A stretch of DNA of 21,023 bases from Acidobacteriaceae bacterium (GTDB taxonomy: Bacteria; Acidobacteriota; Terriglobia; Terriglobales; SbA1), in contig PMHI01000133.1 in the NCBI GenBank assembly GCA_003156615.1, positions 215 to 21,237 of the forward strand, written 5' to 3'. The stretch's first letter is position 1. Each line of letters opens with the position of its first letter. Below the pieces are notes generated by a model. The model worked only from the letters and a program-made list of their open reading frames with translations. It did no database searches and was not told where the DNA came from. Both the position numbers and the translations under genes were made by a program. Of the stretch, positions 1 through 7,931 are shown in pieces.

Positions 1-268
1 CGGACGGAGTTTGCGCCGAAAGCAGCGCCGACCGCGCCTTGGCGATGTCCCCAAACACAGTCACTTCCTGCTGCGCGTATCCTTTCACCGTCTCCACCAG
101 GTTCGGAATCAAATCCGCGCGCCGTTGCAGCACGATGTCCACCTGCGACCACGCCGCCTTTACGGCCTGATCCTTGGCCACCAGTTGATTCTTTACTCCC
201 ACGTACTGCCCAAACAGCGCCAGAACAATCACCACCAGCACCACCAGCACAATCAAGCCTTTGCCCAT
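1..268 (-). CDS. lemA: LemA family protein (3' end cut by window edge)
   Basis: The first 89 codons of a LemA-family protein are visible; the rest lies beyond base 1. The product opens with [10 protein letters not shown] and one hydrophobic segment (about residues 3-20), then a soluble helical part with the family motif [20 protein letters not shown] and a following VETVKGYA stretch. LemA proteins are anchored by this N-terminal segment with the helical bundle outside the membrane. Their biochemical role is poorly defined. The ATG at 268 is preceded by an AGGAGAA ribosome site, which fixes the start. It lies downstream of the polysaccharide locus on the same strand, separated by an inverted repeat, and is probably an independent gene. 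Family assignment is firm; function is not. Confidence 0.93.
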   Translation of the reverse strand, partial: MGKGLIVLVVLVVIVLALFGQYVGVKNQLVAKDQAVKAAWSQVDIVLQRRADLIPNLVETVKGYAQQEVTVFGDIAKARSALLSAQTPS

Positions 269-316
269 GTCATTCTCCTGAATACAAAATTAATCGCAAC
301 CAGCCAGCTTTATAGA

Positions 317-390
317 TTGTCATCCCGAGCAGAGCGAGGGATCTGCAGTCCGCCGCAAAATGGTTTCCTTCGTTTCGCTCGGGATGACAA
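317..390. repeat. Dispersed-type inverted repeat with 14-bp perfect arms
   Basis: Bases 317-330 (TTGTCATCCCGAGC) and 377-390 (GCTCGGGATGACAA) are perfect inverted copies around a 46-base centre that begins AGAGCGAGGGATCTGCAG. I recall very similar 'GTCATCCCGAGCGAAGCGAGGGATCT' units scattered between genes in acidobacterial genomes, so this is probably a REP/MITE-like non-coding repeat. It lies between the end of the truncated kinase gene and lemA, and as RNA could fold as a hairpin at the operon end. The rest of 269-445 holds nothing else I recognise. Confidence 0.7.
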
Positions 391-445
391 GATTCGTGGA
401 GTTGCGCATTAGGCAGCCCTTGGCCACGTGCTGCTGATCGCAACC

Positions 446-1303
446 TTACGCCGCCCGGTCCGGCATCTTATCCACCGCCGCCGTCACTTGTTCCACCAAC
501 TTCAGATAGCGAGCAAATATCTCATCTACCTTCGCAGTCTTTCGATCTTTCTTTCGCTCGCGAATATCGAGCAGCTCGCCGAATCTCCGCAGATTGCCCT
601 GTATGATCGTGTCCCGGATCTCGAGTCCGATATCCTTGATCTCATGGAGACTCTCCACCACAGCTTTGTTCTTGTTCCGGGTAGCCCCGTCCTGCTTTTC
701 GAGGATCGAGACCGCATCCCGGGCTGCGCCCGTATAGAACAGCATGATATTGCTTTCCAAGCTGCTAACCAGGTCCATGCTCAATCCTGGGTGTAACACT
801 TGCACGCTGCCGTCCTTGGCAATGTCTAGAGCGGTCAGTGCGCCAAAAGCAGCCATGTACTGGTCCTGTTTCCCGATCGGCTTGCGCAACCGTTCCAATT
901 CGATTTGGCAGGCTTCCTCCGCCAAACCTTGACTACTCACCGGGGTTCGCGTCAAAGCATGTAAGGCGTTTAGCAGGCCTACTAGGTAACAACTGGACGA
1001 GCCAAGACCGGTGCCCGACGGAATGTCCGCCATCGACACGATCTCAATTCCGTTTTCAATGTGGAAATCACGAAGCGCCTCCCGGACCAACGTGTGCTGG
1101 ATTTCATCCGCGTGTTTTACGATTTCTGTCCGGCTGTATTGGATACGAATGAGATCGTCCACGATGGGAGTGTTCACATTCAAATACATGTACTTGTCGA
1201 TAGCCACGGCCATCACAAATCCGCCGTGTTCCTGATAGAACGAGGGCAGATCCGTCCCACCACCACCAAGTGTGACTCGAAAGGGTGTACGAGTGATAAT
1301 CAT
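446..1303 (-). CDS. GHMP-family sugar kinase, heptose-7-phosphate kinase-like, short at the C terminus
   Basis: The 285-residue product resembles HddA-type D-glycero-D-manno-heptose 7-phosphate kinases. These phosphorylate C1 of the heptose in nucleotide-heptose synthesis in the cytoplasm. The N terminus has the typical TRTPFRVTLGGGGTDLPSF motif, the ATP-binding loop DIPSGTGLGSSS is at residues 93-104, and GKQDQYMAAFG is near 144-154. Family members are usually about 330-345 residues and carry a C-terminal glycine-rich motif 3 (GGKxxGAGGGG). This protein stops about 50 residues early and lacks that motif. The start has AAGGAAAA upstream. It is the last gene of the polysaccharide operon, about 150 bp after the transaldolase. 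Sugar specificity is inferred from family resemblance only, and the gene may be damaged. Confidence 0.82.
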   Translation of the reverse strand: MIITRTPFRVTLGGGGTDLPSFYQEHGGFVMAVAIDKYMYLNVNTPIVDDLIRIQYSRTEIVKHADEIQHTLVREALRDFHIENGIEIVSMADIPSGTGLGSSSCYLVGLLNALHALTRTPVSSQGLAEEACQIELERLRKPIGKQDQYMAAFGALTALDIAKDGSVQVLHPGLSMDLVSSLESNIMLFYTGAARDAVSILEKQDGATRNKNKAVVESLHEIKDIGLEIRDTIIQGNLRRFGELLDIRERKKDRKTAKVDEIFARYLKLVEQVTAAVDKMPDRAA

Positions 1304-1453
1304 GATTTTCCTTTTGTCTTGTGATGTGCTAACCGGACACTATTGTTGTAAAGAACGAACGCTGGGCACACAGCTAAGAGGGGAACGTGGTCACCATTTG
1401 CTCTCGATTCGAGATCGCCCGCTCAGGCACAGCGTCACGTTGCCACCAGCGGA

Positions 1454-2305
1454 TCAGCGGATGGCTGCAACTCTGCGACTCTCAACTTCATTCTCATCAG
1501 CCCGCTGTGGATCGACGGATAGACGGTACCCTGCCTTGCGAGCGTCTTCATAAAACATCTTTACGGTTTCGAGTGAGAATTCGTGCAGATCCTTGCCAAT
1601 AAGACTTAGTTTCTTCAACACATCCGTGGTCGCAGTGATGATGTGACATCCCACCGAGTCAGCCTGGAAGAGGTTGAGCAGCTCGCGTGGACTTGCCCAG
1701 ATCAACTCGAGGTTCGGATGGGGACGTAGTAACTCCACGGCGGCTGCCATCACCGGTACCGGATCGCGTCCGGTATCTGCGATACGGCCCGCAAACACCG
1801 AGATCTTGCAAGGAGGTCCGCCTCCCAGCACTTCCGCGACCTTGCGAACTTGATCCAGAGTCATCAGCGCGGTCACGTTCAGTTTGACCCCGGCTCCTGA
1901 CAGCCAGCGCAATAAACTCTCGGAGGATTGTCCTCGCGTGTTGGTAACGGGAATCTTGATGATCACGTTCTTGCCCCACGACGCAATCTCAAGAGCTTGT
2001 TGCTCCATTTCCGCAAATTCGTCAGCAAACACTTCAAATGAAATCGGGCGATCAGGGATCAATTGAAGGATCTCTCGTGCAAAGCTGCGATAGTCGCTGA
2101 CGCCTGATTTCCGCATCAGAGTTGGGTTCGTTGTGAAACCACTCACGAGCGGATTGGCGTACATTTCGAGCATGTCCGCCTTATCCGCTCCGTCGGCGTA
2201 AATCTTGATCTTCAAGCCGGAGCGCTTAGGCTTCAGTACCTTTGAGGATAAACTCGGTTGATGGTTGCCCTTACCCATCACCGCGGTGTCAGACGAAGTC
2301 TTCAT
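1454..2305 (-). CDS. Transaldolase family protein
   Basis: This 283-residue TIM-barrel aldolase resembles transaldolase/TalC-type enzymes, which move a dihydroxyacetone unit between sugar phosphates through a lysine Schiff base. The sequence shows YADGAD (about 36-41), the substrate-loop motif GFTTNPTL (56-63), and the strand VIIKIPVT whose Lys117 matches the catalytic lysine. Later core segments KLNVTAL, ISVFAGRIAD and IITATTDVL are present. About 30 N-terminal residues precede the barrel. The start is well fixed: ATG overlaps the TGA of the epimerase gene (ATGA) and has GAGGAGG just upstream, so the two are probably translationally coupled. Next to a heptose-type kinase it may supply or drain sedoheptulose 7-phosphate for a nucleotide sugar. 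That role is inference. Confidence 0.88.
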   Translation of the reverse strand: MKTSSDTAVMGKGNHQPSLSSKVLKPKRSGLKIKIYADGADKADMLEMYANPLVSGFTTNPTLMRKSGVSDYRSFAREILQLIPDRPISFEVFADEFAEMEQQALEIASWGKNVIIKIPVTNTRGQSSESLLRWLSGAGVKLNVTALMTLDQVRKVAEVLGGGPPCKISVFAGRIADTGRDPVPVMAAAVELLRPHPNLELIWASPRELLNLFQADSVGCHIITATTDVLKKLSLIGKDLHEFSLETVKMFYEDARKAGYRLSVDPQRADENEVESRRVAAIR

Positions 2306-3288
2306 GATGCCTCCTCATTACAGGAATCGCTCGCGACTTTTACAGAGGTCTTTACGCAGCTATCAGCGAGGAGCGGCTTGAAATAATCAACGGTCTTCTG
2401 GAGGCCATCGCTCAGTGAGATCTTCGGTTCCCAACCAAGTACCCGTTTGGCCTTTGCAGAACTCAAGTACGTTTGCCGGATTTCCCCAAGCTTGGGAGGG
2501 CCATGGACCTCGCGAGCATCGCTTTCTAGAATGGTTTTTAGCGAACGAAAAATCTCATTGACAGATGTGCCTTTACCCCATCCGACATTGAAGACATCGT
2601 TATCACCTGCGTGCAAGACCAACAAATTGGCGCTGACCACATCCGCGACATAGACATAGTCACGCAGCTGCTCCCCGTCACCGTTGATCACGGGCTGCAA
2701 GTTACGAAGCATCTGGCCAACGAAAATAGAGATGACTCCGGCTTCTCCAAAAGGGTCCTGTCTCGGGCCATATACGTTCGGATACCTCAGAATCGTGTAG
2801 CGCAGGTCGTAGTTGATCGCATACACGGGCAAGTACAGTTCGTAGCTGGCCTTGCTTGCTCCGTAAGGATCACGAGGCTGTAGTGGGTGAGCTTCGTCGG
2901 CGGGTAAGTATCGGGGTTCTCCATAAACGCATCCGCCAGTCGAGGAATAGATAATCTTGCGCACGCCGAACTTGCGACAGCACTCCAGTACGTTGGCTCC
3001 TCCGCTGATGTTCACGTCCGCGTAAGTCACCGGATCCTCCATCGACGCGCGAACATTGCCCCGGGCCGCCTGATGACTCACGTATTCGAAGCTATGACGA
3101 CGAAAGAGGTCTTCGAGCTTTGGATCACGCACATCGAGGTCATGGAACTCGCATTGCGGATTGACGTTCTTGCGATGGCCGGTAAACAAATCGTCCACCG
3201 CCACGACCTCATGCCCAGCGGCGAGATATGCATCGATGATGTGAGAACCGACAAATCCAGCTCCCCCAGTAACCAGAATGTTAGCCAT
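2302..3288 (-). CDS. NAD-dependent nucleotide-sugar epimerase (GalE-like extended SDR)
   Basis: The 328-residue product is an extended short-chain dehydrogenase of the UDP-glucose/UDP-GlcNAc 4-epimerase type. It begins with the NAD-binding VTGGAGFVGSH loop (about 6-16). It has the active-site serine region IIYSSTGGCVYGE (112-124) and the catalytic pair Tyr142/Lys146 in PYGASK. RYPNVYGPRQDP and GDGEQLRDYVYVADV are typical substrate-side segments of this family. AAAGGAG lies upstream of the ATG. The gene ends in an ATGA overlap with the transaldolase. It probably makes a UDP-hexose or UDP-N-acetylhexosamine for the repeat unit. Exact substrate cannot be read from sequence; related dehydratases or UDP-glucuronate epimerases remain possible. 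Confidence 0.9.
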   Translation of the reverse strand: MANILVTGGAGFVGSHIIDAYLAAGHEVVAVDDLFTGHRKNVNPQCEFHDLDVRDPKLEDLFRRHSFEYVSHQAARGNVRASMEDPVTYADVNISGGANVLECCRKFGVRKIIYSSTGGCVYGEPRYLPADEAHPLQPRDPYGASKASYELYLPVYAINYDLRYTILRYPNVYGPRQDPFGEAGVISIFVGQMLRNLQPVINGDGEQLRDYVYVADVVSANLLVLHAGDNDVFNVGWGKGTSVNEIFRSLKTILESDAREVHGPPKLGEIRQTYLSSAKAKRVLGWEPKISLSDGLQKTVDYFKPLLADSCVKTSVKVASDSCNEEAS

Positions 3289-3341
3289 TCCAACTCCTTT
3301 GTTGAGATTTACTCGTGAGACTGAACGAGCACGATCGTTGC

Positions 3342-5723
3342 CTAATACGAAGTTCTGACGGCATCCGGCATCGTCGACGACTGCGGAGTCCGAAACAACT
3401 CCGGATGCAAATAGTGGCCGCGTTCATCCGGAGGCTTGCTTTCCTCAACCGGTACGCGGTGAGCTTCTGCGTATGCATCATGGCGCACCCCAGTTACCTG
3501 CCAGGAGACCCGGATGAAGGGTTTATCTGTTCGAATTGTAAACTGATTATCGCGTATCTCTCGCGCGACGATCGCTTGGGCAAACTGTCCCATGACAGTC
3601 AGTTGGTAGCGAAAGTCTCGATTGAGAGCCCCGAAATAAGTTGGAAGCGTTACTGTGGCGACGCCATCTTCGTCAGTGGTAATGTTCCCATTGTAAATAT
3701 TCATCATGTCGGGGGACTCGACGAAGGAGTGCGAAAGATACGAATTCGCCGGATCCAAGGGATGGTCGATTTTGAAAGACCCAGAGCCTTTGGAAATACT
3801 TCCGCTTACGGTTAGATTGCCGTTTACCGATAACCCAGTAGAGCTGATGCTTGCCACTTGATAATTGGATAGGTCGCCGGATGTTACTGTTCGGGTACTT
3901 CCCCCTGTTGTCGGAAAAATGTAAACGCCCAAGTCAGTGTTGCCGTAACTACCCAAAATCGCCGAGCCGCCGTTGTTAACGGTGTCTCCAAGTAGCTGCC
4001 AAGCAGAACCATTCCAGTAAACATTGTTTCCAAGTCCCATCATCCAATTGTTGTTGGCGCCGAAGTCTGGATTGAGCCAACTTCCGGGAATGTTGGGATT
4101 GGTGCCCAAGGGTTGGCCACGCATGTACACAGGCAAGCCGGCTGCGGAGGGGGCACCACCGATGAAAGGCGCATACAAGTACACGGTAGCTGATGCGCTG
4201 AGCGAGTTTTGCATGCTGTAAGCGTCAACTATACCGGTCCCGGTGAAGACAGTACCAGGGCCGATGGAAAGGAAAGTTCCCAGCCCACCACATTGAGTAC
4301 ATTCGGCTGTCAGGTCGTAGAGATTGTCGGCGACAGCCGTACCCGGTCCGCCGTTGAAGCCCAGCCCTGTGATGCTAACTGCCGTTCCCGTCAGGTTGCG
4401 ATCCACATTGACAACGGCATTGATGGTTGAATGGTAAAGCGCTCCTCCCTCCACGCTGATGCCTGTTTGGCTGGGACCCACGTTGATCCTCAAGTCTAGA
4501 AGTCGCTCGTAGCCAAAGCTAATCTGACTGGCTGTCCCTCCGGAGTTGGTGAATCGGAGGCCGATTGAGTTGTTGTCAGCCCATACCTGAGTCATCTGAA
4601 GGCGCTCACTGAAATTTGTGACGTTGTCGATCCAGATTCCCGCTGCCCCAGCTTTTACGAATCCCGCTACCGCGACGTCGTCGAGCCGCATTCCTATAAC
4701 GTCGCCCAGGTGAACACCAGACTCACCAGAAGGAGTTCCATTGATTGTGATTCCTTGAATTGTGCCCGCTTGCGGCGGCGGCGTTATGCTCCAGGGAGGC
4801 ATTTGCACGCGGATGAAGTCGCTCGCACCAACGTAGATGATTCGAGTGGCGCCGGAGCCCGCCCCGATGATAGAGACGTTTGGCGATCCGATCTTGACAG
4901 TGGTGCGAACCTCCGGGTAAGTGCCAGCAGGTACAAAGATGATCCCGCCGTTGCTTCCGAGAGCCTTGATCGCTGCATTGATTTTTTCCCCGAGGTCGGC
5001 ACCAGGAAATCCATCGGCGAAGAGGAAATGCTCAAGGTTTTGTAAGCTTACAACGCCTTCAGCATCCTTTATCTGCGAATTGCCAAGAGAACCGGAAGCG
5101 AGAAATTTAGCGATCGTATTCACAGTGCCGGCCTGAGGTGCAGATCCTTGCTGCGGAACAACGACTGGTGACTGAGCCGATGAGACAGTGCCAACCGCCA
5201 CCGTGGGTGCTGACGGGGTGGTCGAGGCGATGTTGTCGGCAGCACTAGAATCCGCCTTCAAAAATGCTGATGGTGGAAGTCCGCCCAAGGTCTCCGAATT
5301 CCCTGCTTGGAGCGCGTACGGAACGCTCGTGAAAAATCTCCTAGGTTGTTCTGGTTCCCCAGACGGCTGCACCGAGAGCCATCGTTGCTGGCCCGACCGA
5401 AAAATCTCAAGCGGGATTCCACCAACCGCATCGGCGCCTAGGAGGACCGAGTAGCCACCCTTTTCATCCAGTTGCACAGTCCGGGTCTCTTGCCACAACG
5501 ACACTCCTCCCGTGGGCTGGCTGAAAATACCAAACGTTATCCCGACTGTACCGGAGCGCGGATTGCCGCCGACGTCCTTAAGGCTACCGGTAATCCTCAC
5601 CACGGGCGGTACCGAGAATACCGACTCAGTTTCCGCGGTAGGTTCCTGCGCGGAAGCCCAATACGGTGCACAAGTCAACAAAGCCGACAGCACGACGGAT
5701 ACGCTAAAACGACGACAAGTCAT
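3342..5723 (-). CDS. Secreted beta-helix protein, pectate-lyase-3-like
   Basis: The 793-residue exported protein has a signal peptide (residues 1-26, ending WASAQ). Region 36-150 is a module with an ITGSLKD start, a SLWQET segment and VPYALQAG near the end, which I recall from many acidobacterial secreted proteins. A Ser/Thr/Pro/Ala linker follows. At 235-269 lies the entry to a parallel beta-helix (FADGFPGADLGEKINAAI, then GGIIFVPAGTY), typical of Pectate_lyase_3/GH28-like proteins. Asn/Gly/Thr-rich beta repeats fill the middle. The last 150 residues form a separate C-terminal module (KGSGSFKIDHPLDP, SWQVTGVRHDA). It sits inside the polysaccharide operon, so it may trim, bind or anchor the polymer. 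No catalytic residues can be assigned. GGAGAAGG precedes the ATG. Confidence 0.85.
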   Translation of the reverse strand: MTCRRFSVSVVLSALLTCAPYWASAQEPTAETESVFSVPPVVRITGSLKDVGGNPRSGTVGITFGIFSQPTGGVSLWQETRTVQLDEKGGYSVLLGADAVGGIPLEIFRSGQQRWLSVQPSGEPEQPRRFFTSVPYALQAGNSETLGGLPPSAFLKADSSAADNIASTTPSAPTVAVGTVSSAQSPVVVPQQGSAPQAGTVNTIAKFLASGSLGNSQIKDAEGVVSLQNLEHFLFADGFPGADLGEKINAAIKALGSNGGIIFVPAGTYPEVRTTVKIGSPNVSIIGAGSGATRIIYVGASDFIRVQMPPWSITPPPQAGTIQGITINGTPSGESGVHLGDVIGMRLDDVAVAGFVKAGAAGIWIDNVTNFSERLQMTQVWADNNSIGLRFTNSGGTASQISFGYERLLDLRINVGPSQTGISVEGGALYHSTINAVVNVDRNLTGTAVSITGLGFNGGPGTAVADNLYDLTAECTQCGGLGTFLSIGPGTVFTGTGIVDAYSMQNSLSASATVYLYAPFIGGAPSAAGLPVYMRGQPLGTNPNIPGSWLNPDFGANNNWMMGLGNNVYWNGSAWQLLGDTVNNGGSAILGSYGNTDLGVYIFPTTGGSTRTVTSGDLSNYQVASISSTGLSVNGNLTVSGSISKGSGSFKIDHPLDPANSYLSHSFVESPDMMNIYNGNITTDEDGVATVTLPTYFGALNRDFRYQLTVMGQFAQAIVAREIRDNQFTIRTDKPFIRVSWQVTGVRHDAYAEAHRVPVEESKPPDERGHYLHPELFRTPQSSTMPDAVRTSY

Positions 5724-5767
5724 AGATATGTGACCTTCTCCTTCTCCAATACTCGATGATATAAGCG

Positions 5768-6457
5768 CTAGTGCGCACCGGTCATACGCAGGGCGATGCC
5801 GACCGTCTTAATGAAACACTTGGCGTCCAGACCCAGAGACCACATGTCTATGTACTGGAGTTCCAACTCGATACGCCGTTCAAATGACACATTCTGCCGG
5901 CCTGAGGCAACCCATAGACCCGCCATTCCTGGCCGCATGCTCAAAATCTTGTCGCGAAGCCGCCCGAACTTATCTAATTCAAGCTTGGCAAGCATCCGAG
6001 GGCCAACGAGACTCATGTCGCCCTTCAGGACGTTGATCAATTGCGGAAGCTCATCGAGAGAAGTGCGACGAAGAATCCGCCCGATGGGTGTAACTCGAGG
6101 GTCGTCGACTATCTTCAGTTTGATCTTGTATTGAGCAAGTAGCTCAGGGTCGTTCAATAACCGTTCAAATGCATCTGGATACATCGTGCGGAACTTGTAC
6201 GCCCAGAACTCGCGGCCTTTGTAGCCTATAATCCTAGGTTTGAAAAAAATCGGGCCGGGCGAAGTCAGGCAGATGGCCAGCGCGATGATCGGAAACAAGG
6301 GTAGCACCAGGATCAGGAACAACGACGCCCCAACAATGTCGACGACACGCTTGATGCGCAAAGCCACGGGTGAGTGCTGTGGAATACAAATTTCCAGCTG
6401 CTCGGTCTGAGAGACTGCCGCGTTGTCCATGGGTTCCAGTTTGTAAATGCTATCCAA
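5768..6457 (-). CDS. Undecaprenyl-phosphate sugar-1-phosphate transferase (small monotopic PGT)
   Basis: This 229-residue bacterial sugar transferase (PF02397 family) moves a sugar phosphate from a nucleotide sugar to undecaprenyl phosphate at the inner membrane, starting each repeat unit. Visible features are the re-entrant hydrophobic helix at 37-64 after KRVVD, the KFRTM motif at 88-92, the catalytic Asp135-Glu136 in RRTSLDELPQL, and MSLVGPR (148-154). The usual proline after GPR is Met. The protein corresponds to the catalytic core, without the four-helix N-terminal part of long WbaP proteins. The start is TTG at 6457 with AAGGAGG four bases upstream. An in-frame ATG at 6430 has no ribosome site. 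Sugar specificity is unknown. Confidence 0.92.
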   Translation of the reverse strand: MDSIYKLEPMDNAAVSQTEQLEICIPQHSPVALRIKRVVDIVGASLFLILVLPLFPIIALAICLTSPGPIFFKPRIIGYKGREFWAYKFRTMYPDAFERLLNDPELLAQYKIKLKIVDDPRVTPIGRILRRTSLDELPQLINVLKGDMSLVGPRMLAKLELDKFGRLRDKILSMRPGMAGLWVASGRQNVSFERRIELELQYIDMWSLGLDAKCFIKTVGIALRMTGAH

Positions 6458-6523
6458 CTATCCTCCTTCTAGTTCCATCCGTCTTGAATTTCCATCTGTC
6501 TTGCTCGGTGTGAACCTGCGAAG

Positions 6524-7771
6524 TTACGTCATGCTGGCGGTTTGAACGACACCGGACTCCTGCATGACCCGCTCTGCTTCTTGCAGGTACTCGGGGCGTA
6601 CCACCTGCGTTTTGAGCCATTGGATGTATTCGTCGACGTTTTGCTCGACTGGTATCGCCGGTTCCCAACCCAACCGCCGTATTCTCGAAATATCTGAGAC
6701 AGTGTGACGGGTATCGCCGAGCCGGAACTCCCCGGCCAGTCGGGGCTCCAGTCGGCTACCGAAAGCATCCAACATGATTCGCGCGAACTCCAGAACGGTG
6801 ATCGCCCGCCCACCACTTACGTTCAGCACCTGGAAGTCAGCCGCCTCATGTTCCAATGCCAATACGTTCGCCAAGGCGACATCACGCACGTTGACATAAT
6901 CCCGGAGTTGTCCTCCGTCCTCGTAAACCACCGGAGAAAGGCCATGCATGATGCGCATAGCGAAGCGACGGGCGATACCAGAGTACGCATTGTAAAAGGA
7001 GTTCCGTGGACCCTGCACATAGGTGTAGCGCATGCAGGTAGTGGGAATTTCGTAACGTCGACCCAGACGATCAGCCAGCATCTCGATGGAATACTTGGAA
7101 ATCGCATAAGCCGTGTGGGGATACACCGTCGCCTCTTCGATCAGCAACGGTTCCATCTCGCGGCCACATTCGGGACACTTGATCTCCCATTGTCCCCGGC
7201 GCAATTGGTCGAGTGGCCTTGGCCCTGGTGTGACAACTCCATGTCCTGAAATGGGCAGTGCAGTGTGCGCGGAGATGACGTTTGGCCAGCGTGCCGACTC
7301 AATCGCGTAGCAGGTATTGCGGATATCTTCTCCACCCGTGCACGCGTAACGACCCTCACCACACACCGACTGAGAGGAAGCAAAGACAATCTTCTTTACC
7401 GGAAAACGTCGGCGGTCGGACACAATAAACTCGAATATGAGTGCACTGCTCTCAGTGTTCGTGTGAATAAAGCTGCTGAAATCCGGCAGGTAGTCTTGGT
7501 ACGCCGCGAGGTGGAAGACACCATCTACCCCTTCCAGTGCCAGTTTGAGATCTGGACGGTTCGCCACATCACCCCGGATGAACTCCGCGGCGGAGGGGAC
7601 CCACGATGGTTTCCCGTTCGGGTGAACGCGCTCCTGCAAGTTGTCCAGAATTCGCACGCGATATCCACGTGCAAGGAGCAGGTCAACCGTATGGGAGCCT
7701 ATGAAACCCGCTCCGCCGGTGACCAGTATTCTGTCTCCGGCCGAGAAACGCGTGGTGCGGTTGGCGGTCAT
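6524..7771 (-). CDS. NAD-dependent epimerase/dehydratase, WbiB-like, with a CPxCG insertion
   Basis: The 415-residue extended SDR has the NAD-binding VTGGAGFIGSH loop (17-27), the ASSQSVCGEG segment (131-140) and the catalytic pair Tyr222/Lys226 in AYAISK. It resembles WbiB/dTDP-L-rhamnose 4-epimerase-type enzymes, which share its long insertion between the serine and tyrosine motifs. The insertion here (about 141-215) contains CPECG at 199-203, a zinc-ribbon-like half knuckle, plus Cys144 and Cys154. ACGGAGAAGAGAG upstream supports the ATG. It presumably makes a deoxysugar nucleotide or its 4-epimer for the polymer. The epimerase assignment is good; the substrate is inferred from resemblance only. 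Confidence 0.87.
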   Translation of the reverse strand: MTANRTTRFSAGDRILVTGGAGFIGSHTVDLLLARGYRVRILDNLQERVHPNGKPSWVPSAAEFIRGDVANRPDLKLALEGVDGVFHLAAYQDYLPDFSSFIHTNTESSALIFEFIVSDRRRFPVKKIVFASSQSVCGEGRYACTGGEDIRNTCYAIESARWPNVISAHTALPISGHGVVTPGPRPLDQLRRGQWEIKCPECGREMEPLLIEEATVYPHTAYAISKYSIEMLADRLGRRYEIPTTCMRYTYVQGPRNSFYNAYSGIARRFAMRIMHGLSPVVYEDGGQLRDYVNVRDVALANVLALEHEAADFQVLNVSGGRAITVLEFARIMLDAFGSRLEPRLAGEFRLGDTRHTVSDISRIRRLGWEPAIPVEQNVDEYIQWLKTQVVRPEYLQEAERVMQESGVVQTASMT

Positions 7772-7931
7772 CTCTCTTCTCCGTAAATCGGTAGTTTCAG
7801 GAATAAGTAGTGGGTTGCCAGTCTAGGACGCCAGTTCAAGGGACGACCTTGCAGTGCTCCGAAGTCGTGCATTGCGGTGTTGGGAGAAACGACTTTGACA
7901 TAACATCGTGCAGAAATCGAACGTCTGATTG

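Noticed and set aside
4710..5045. Plus-strand ORF of 111 codons opposite the beta-helix gene
   Set aside because: It is the antisense shadow of a clear secreted protein; the translation is Arg-rich and has no family features or ribosome site.
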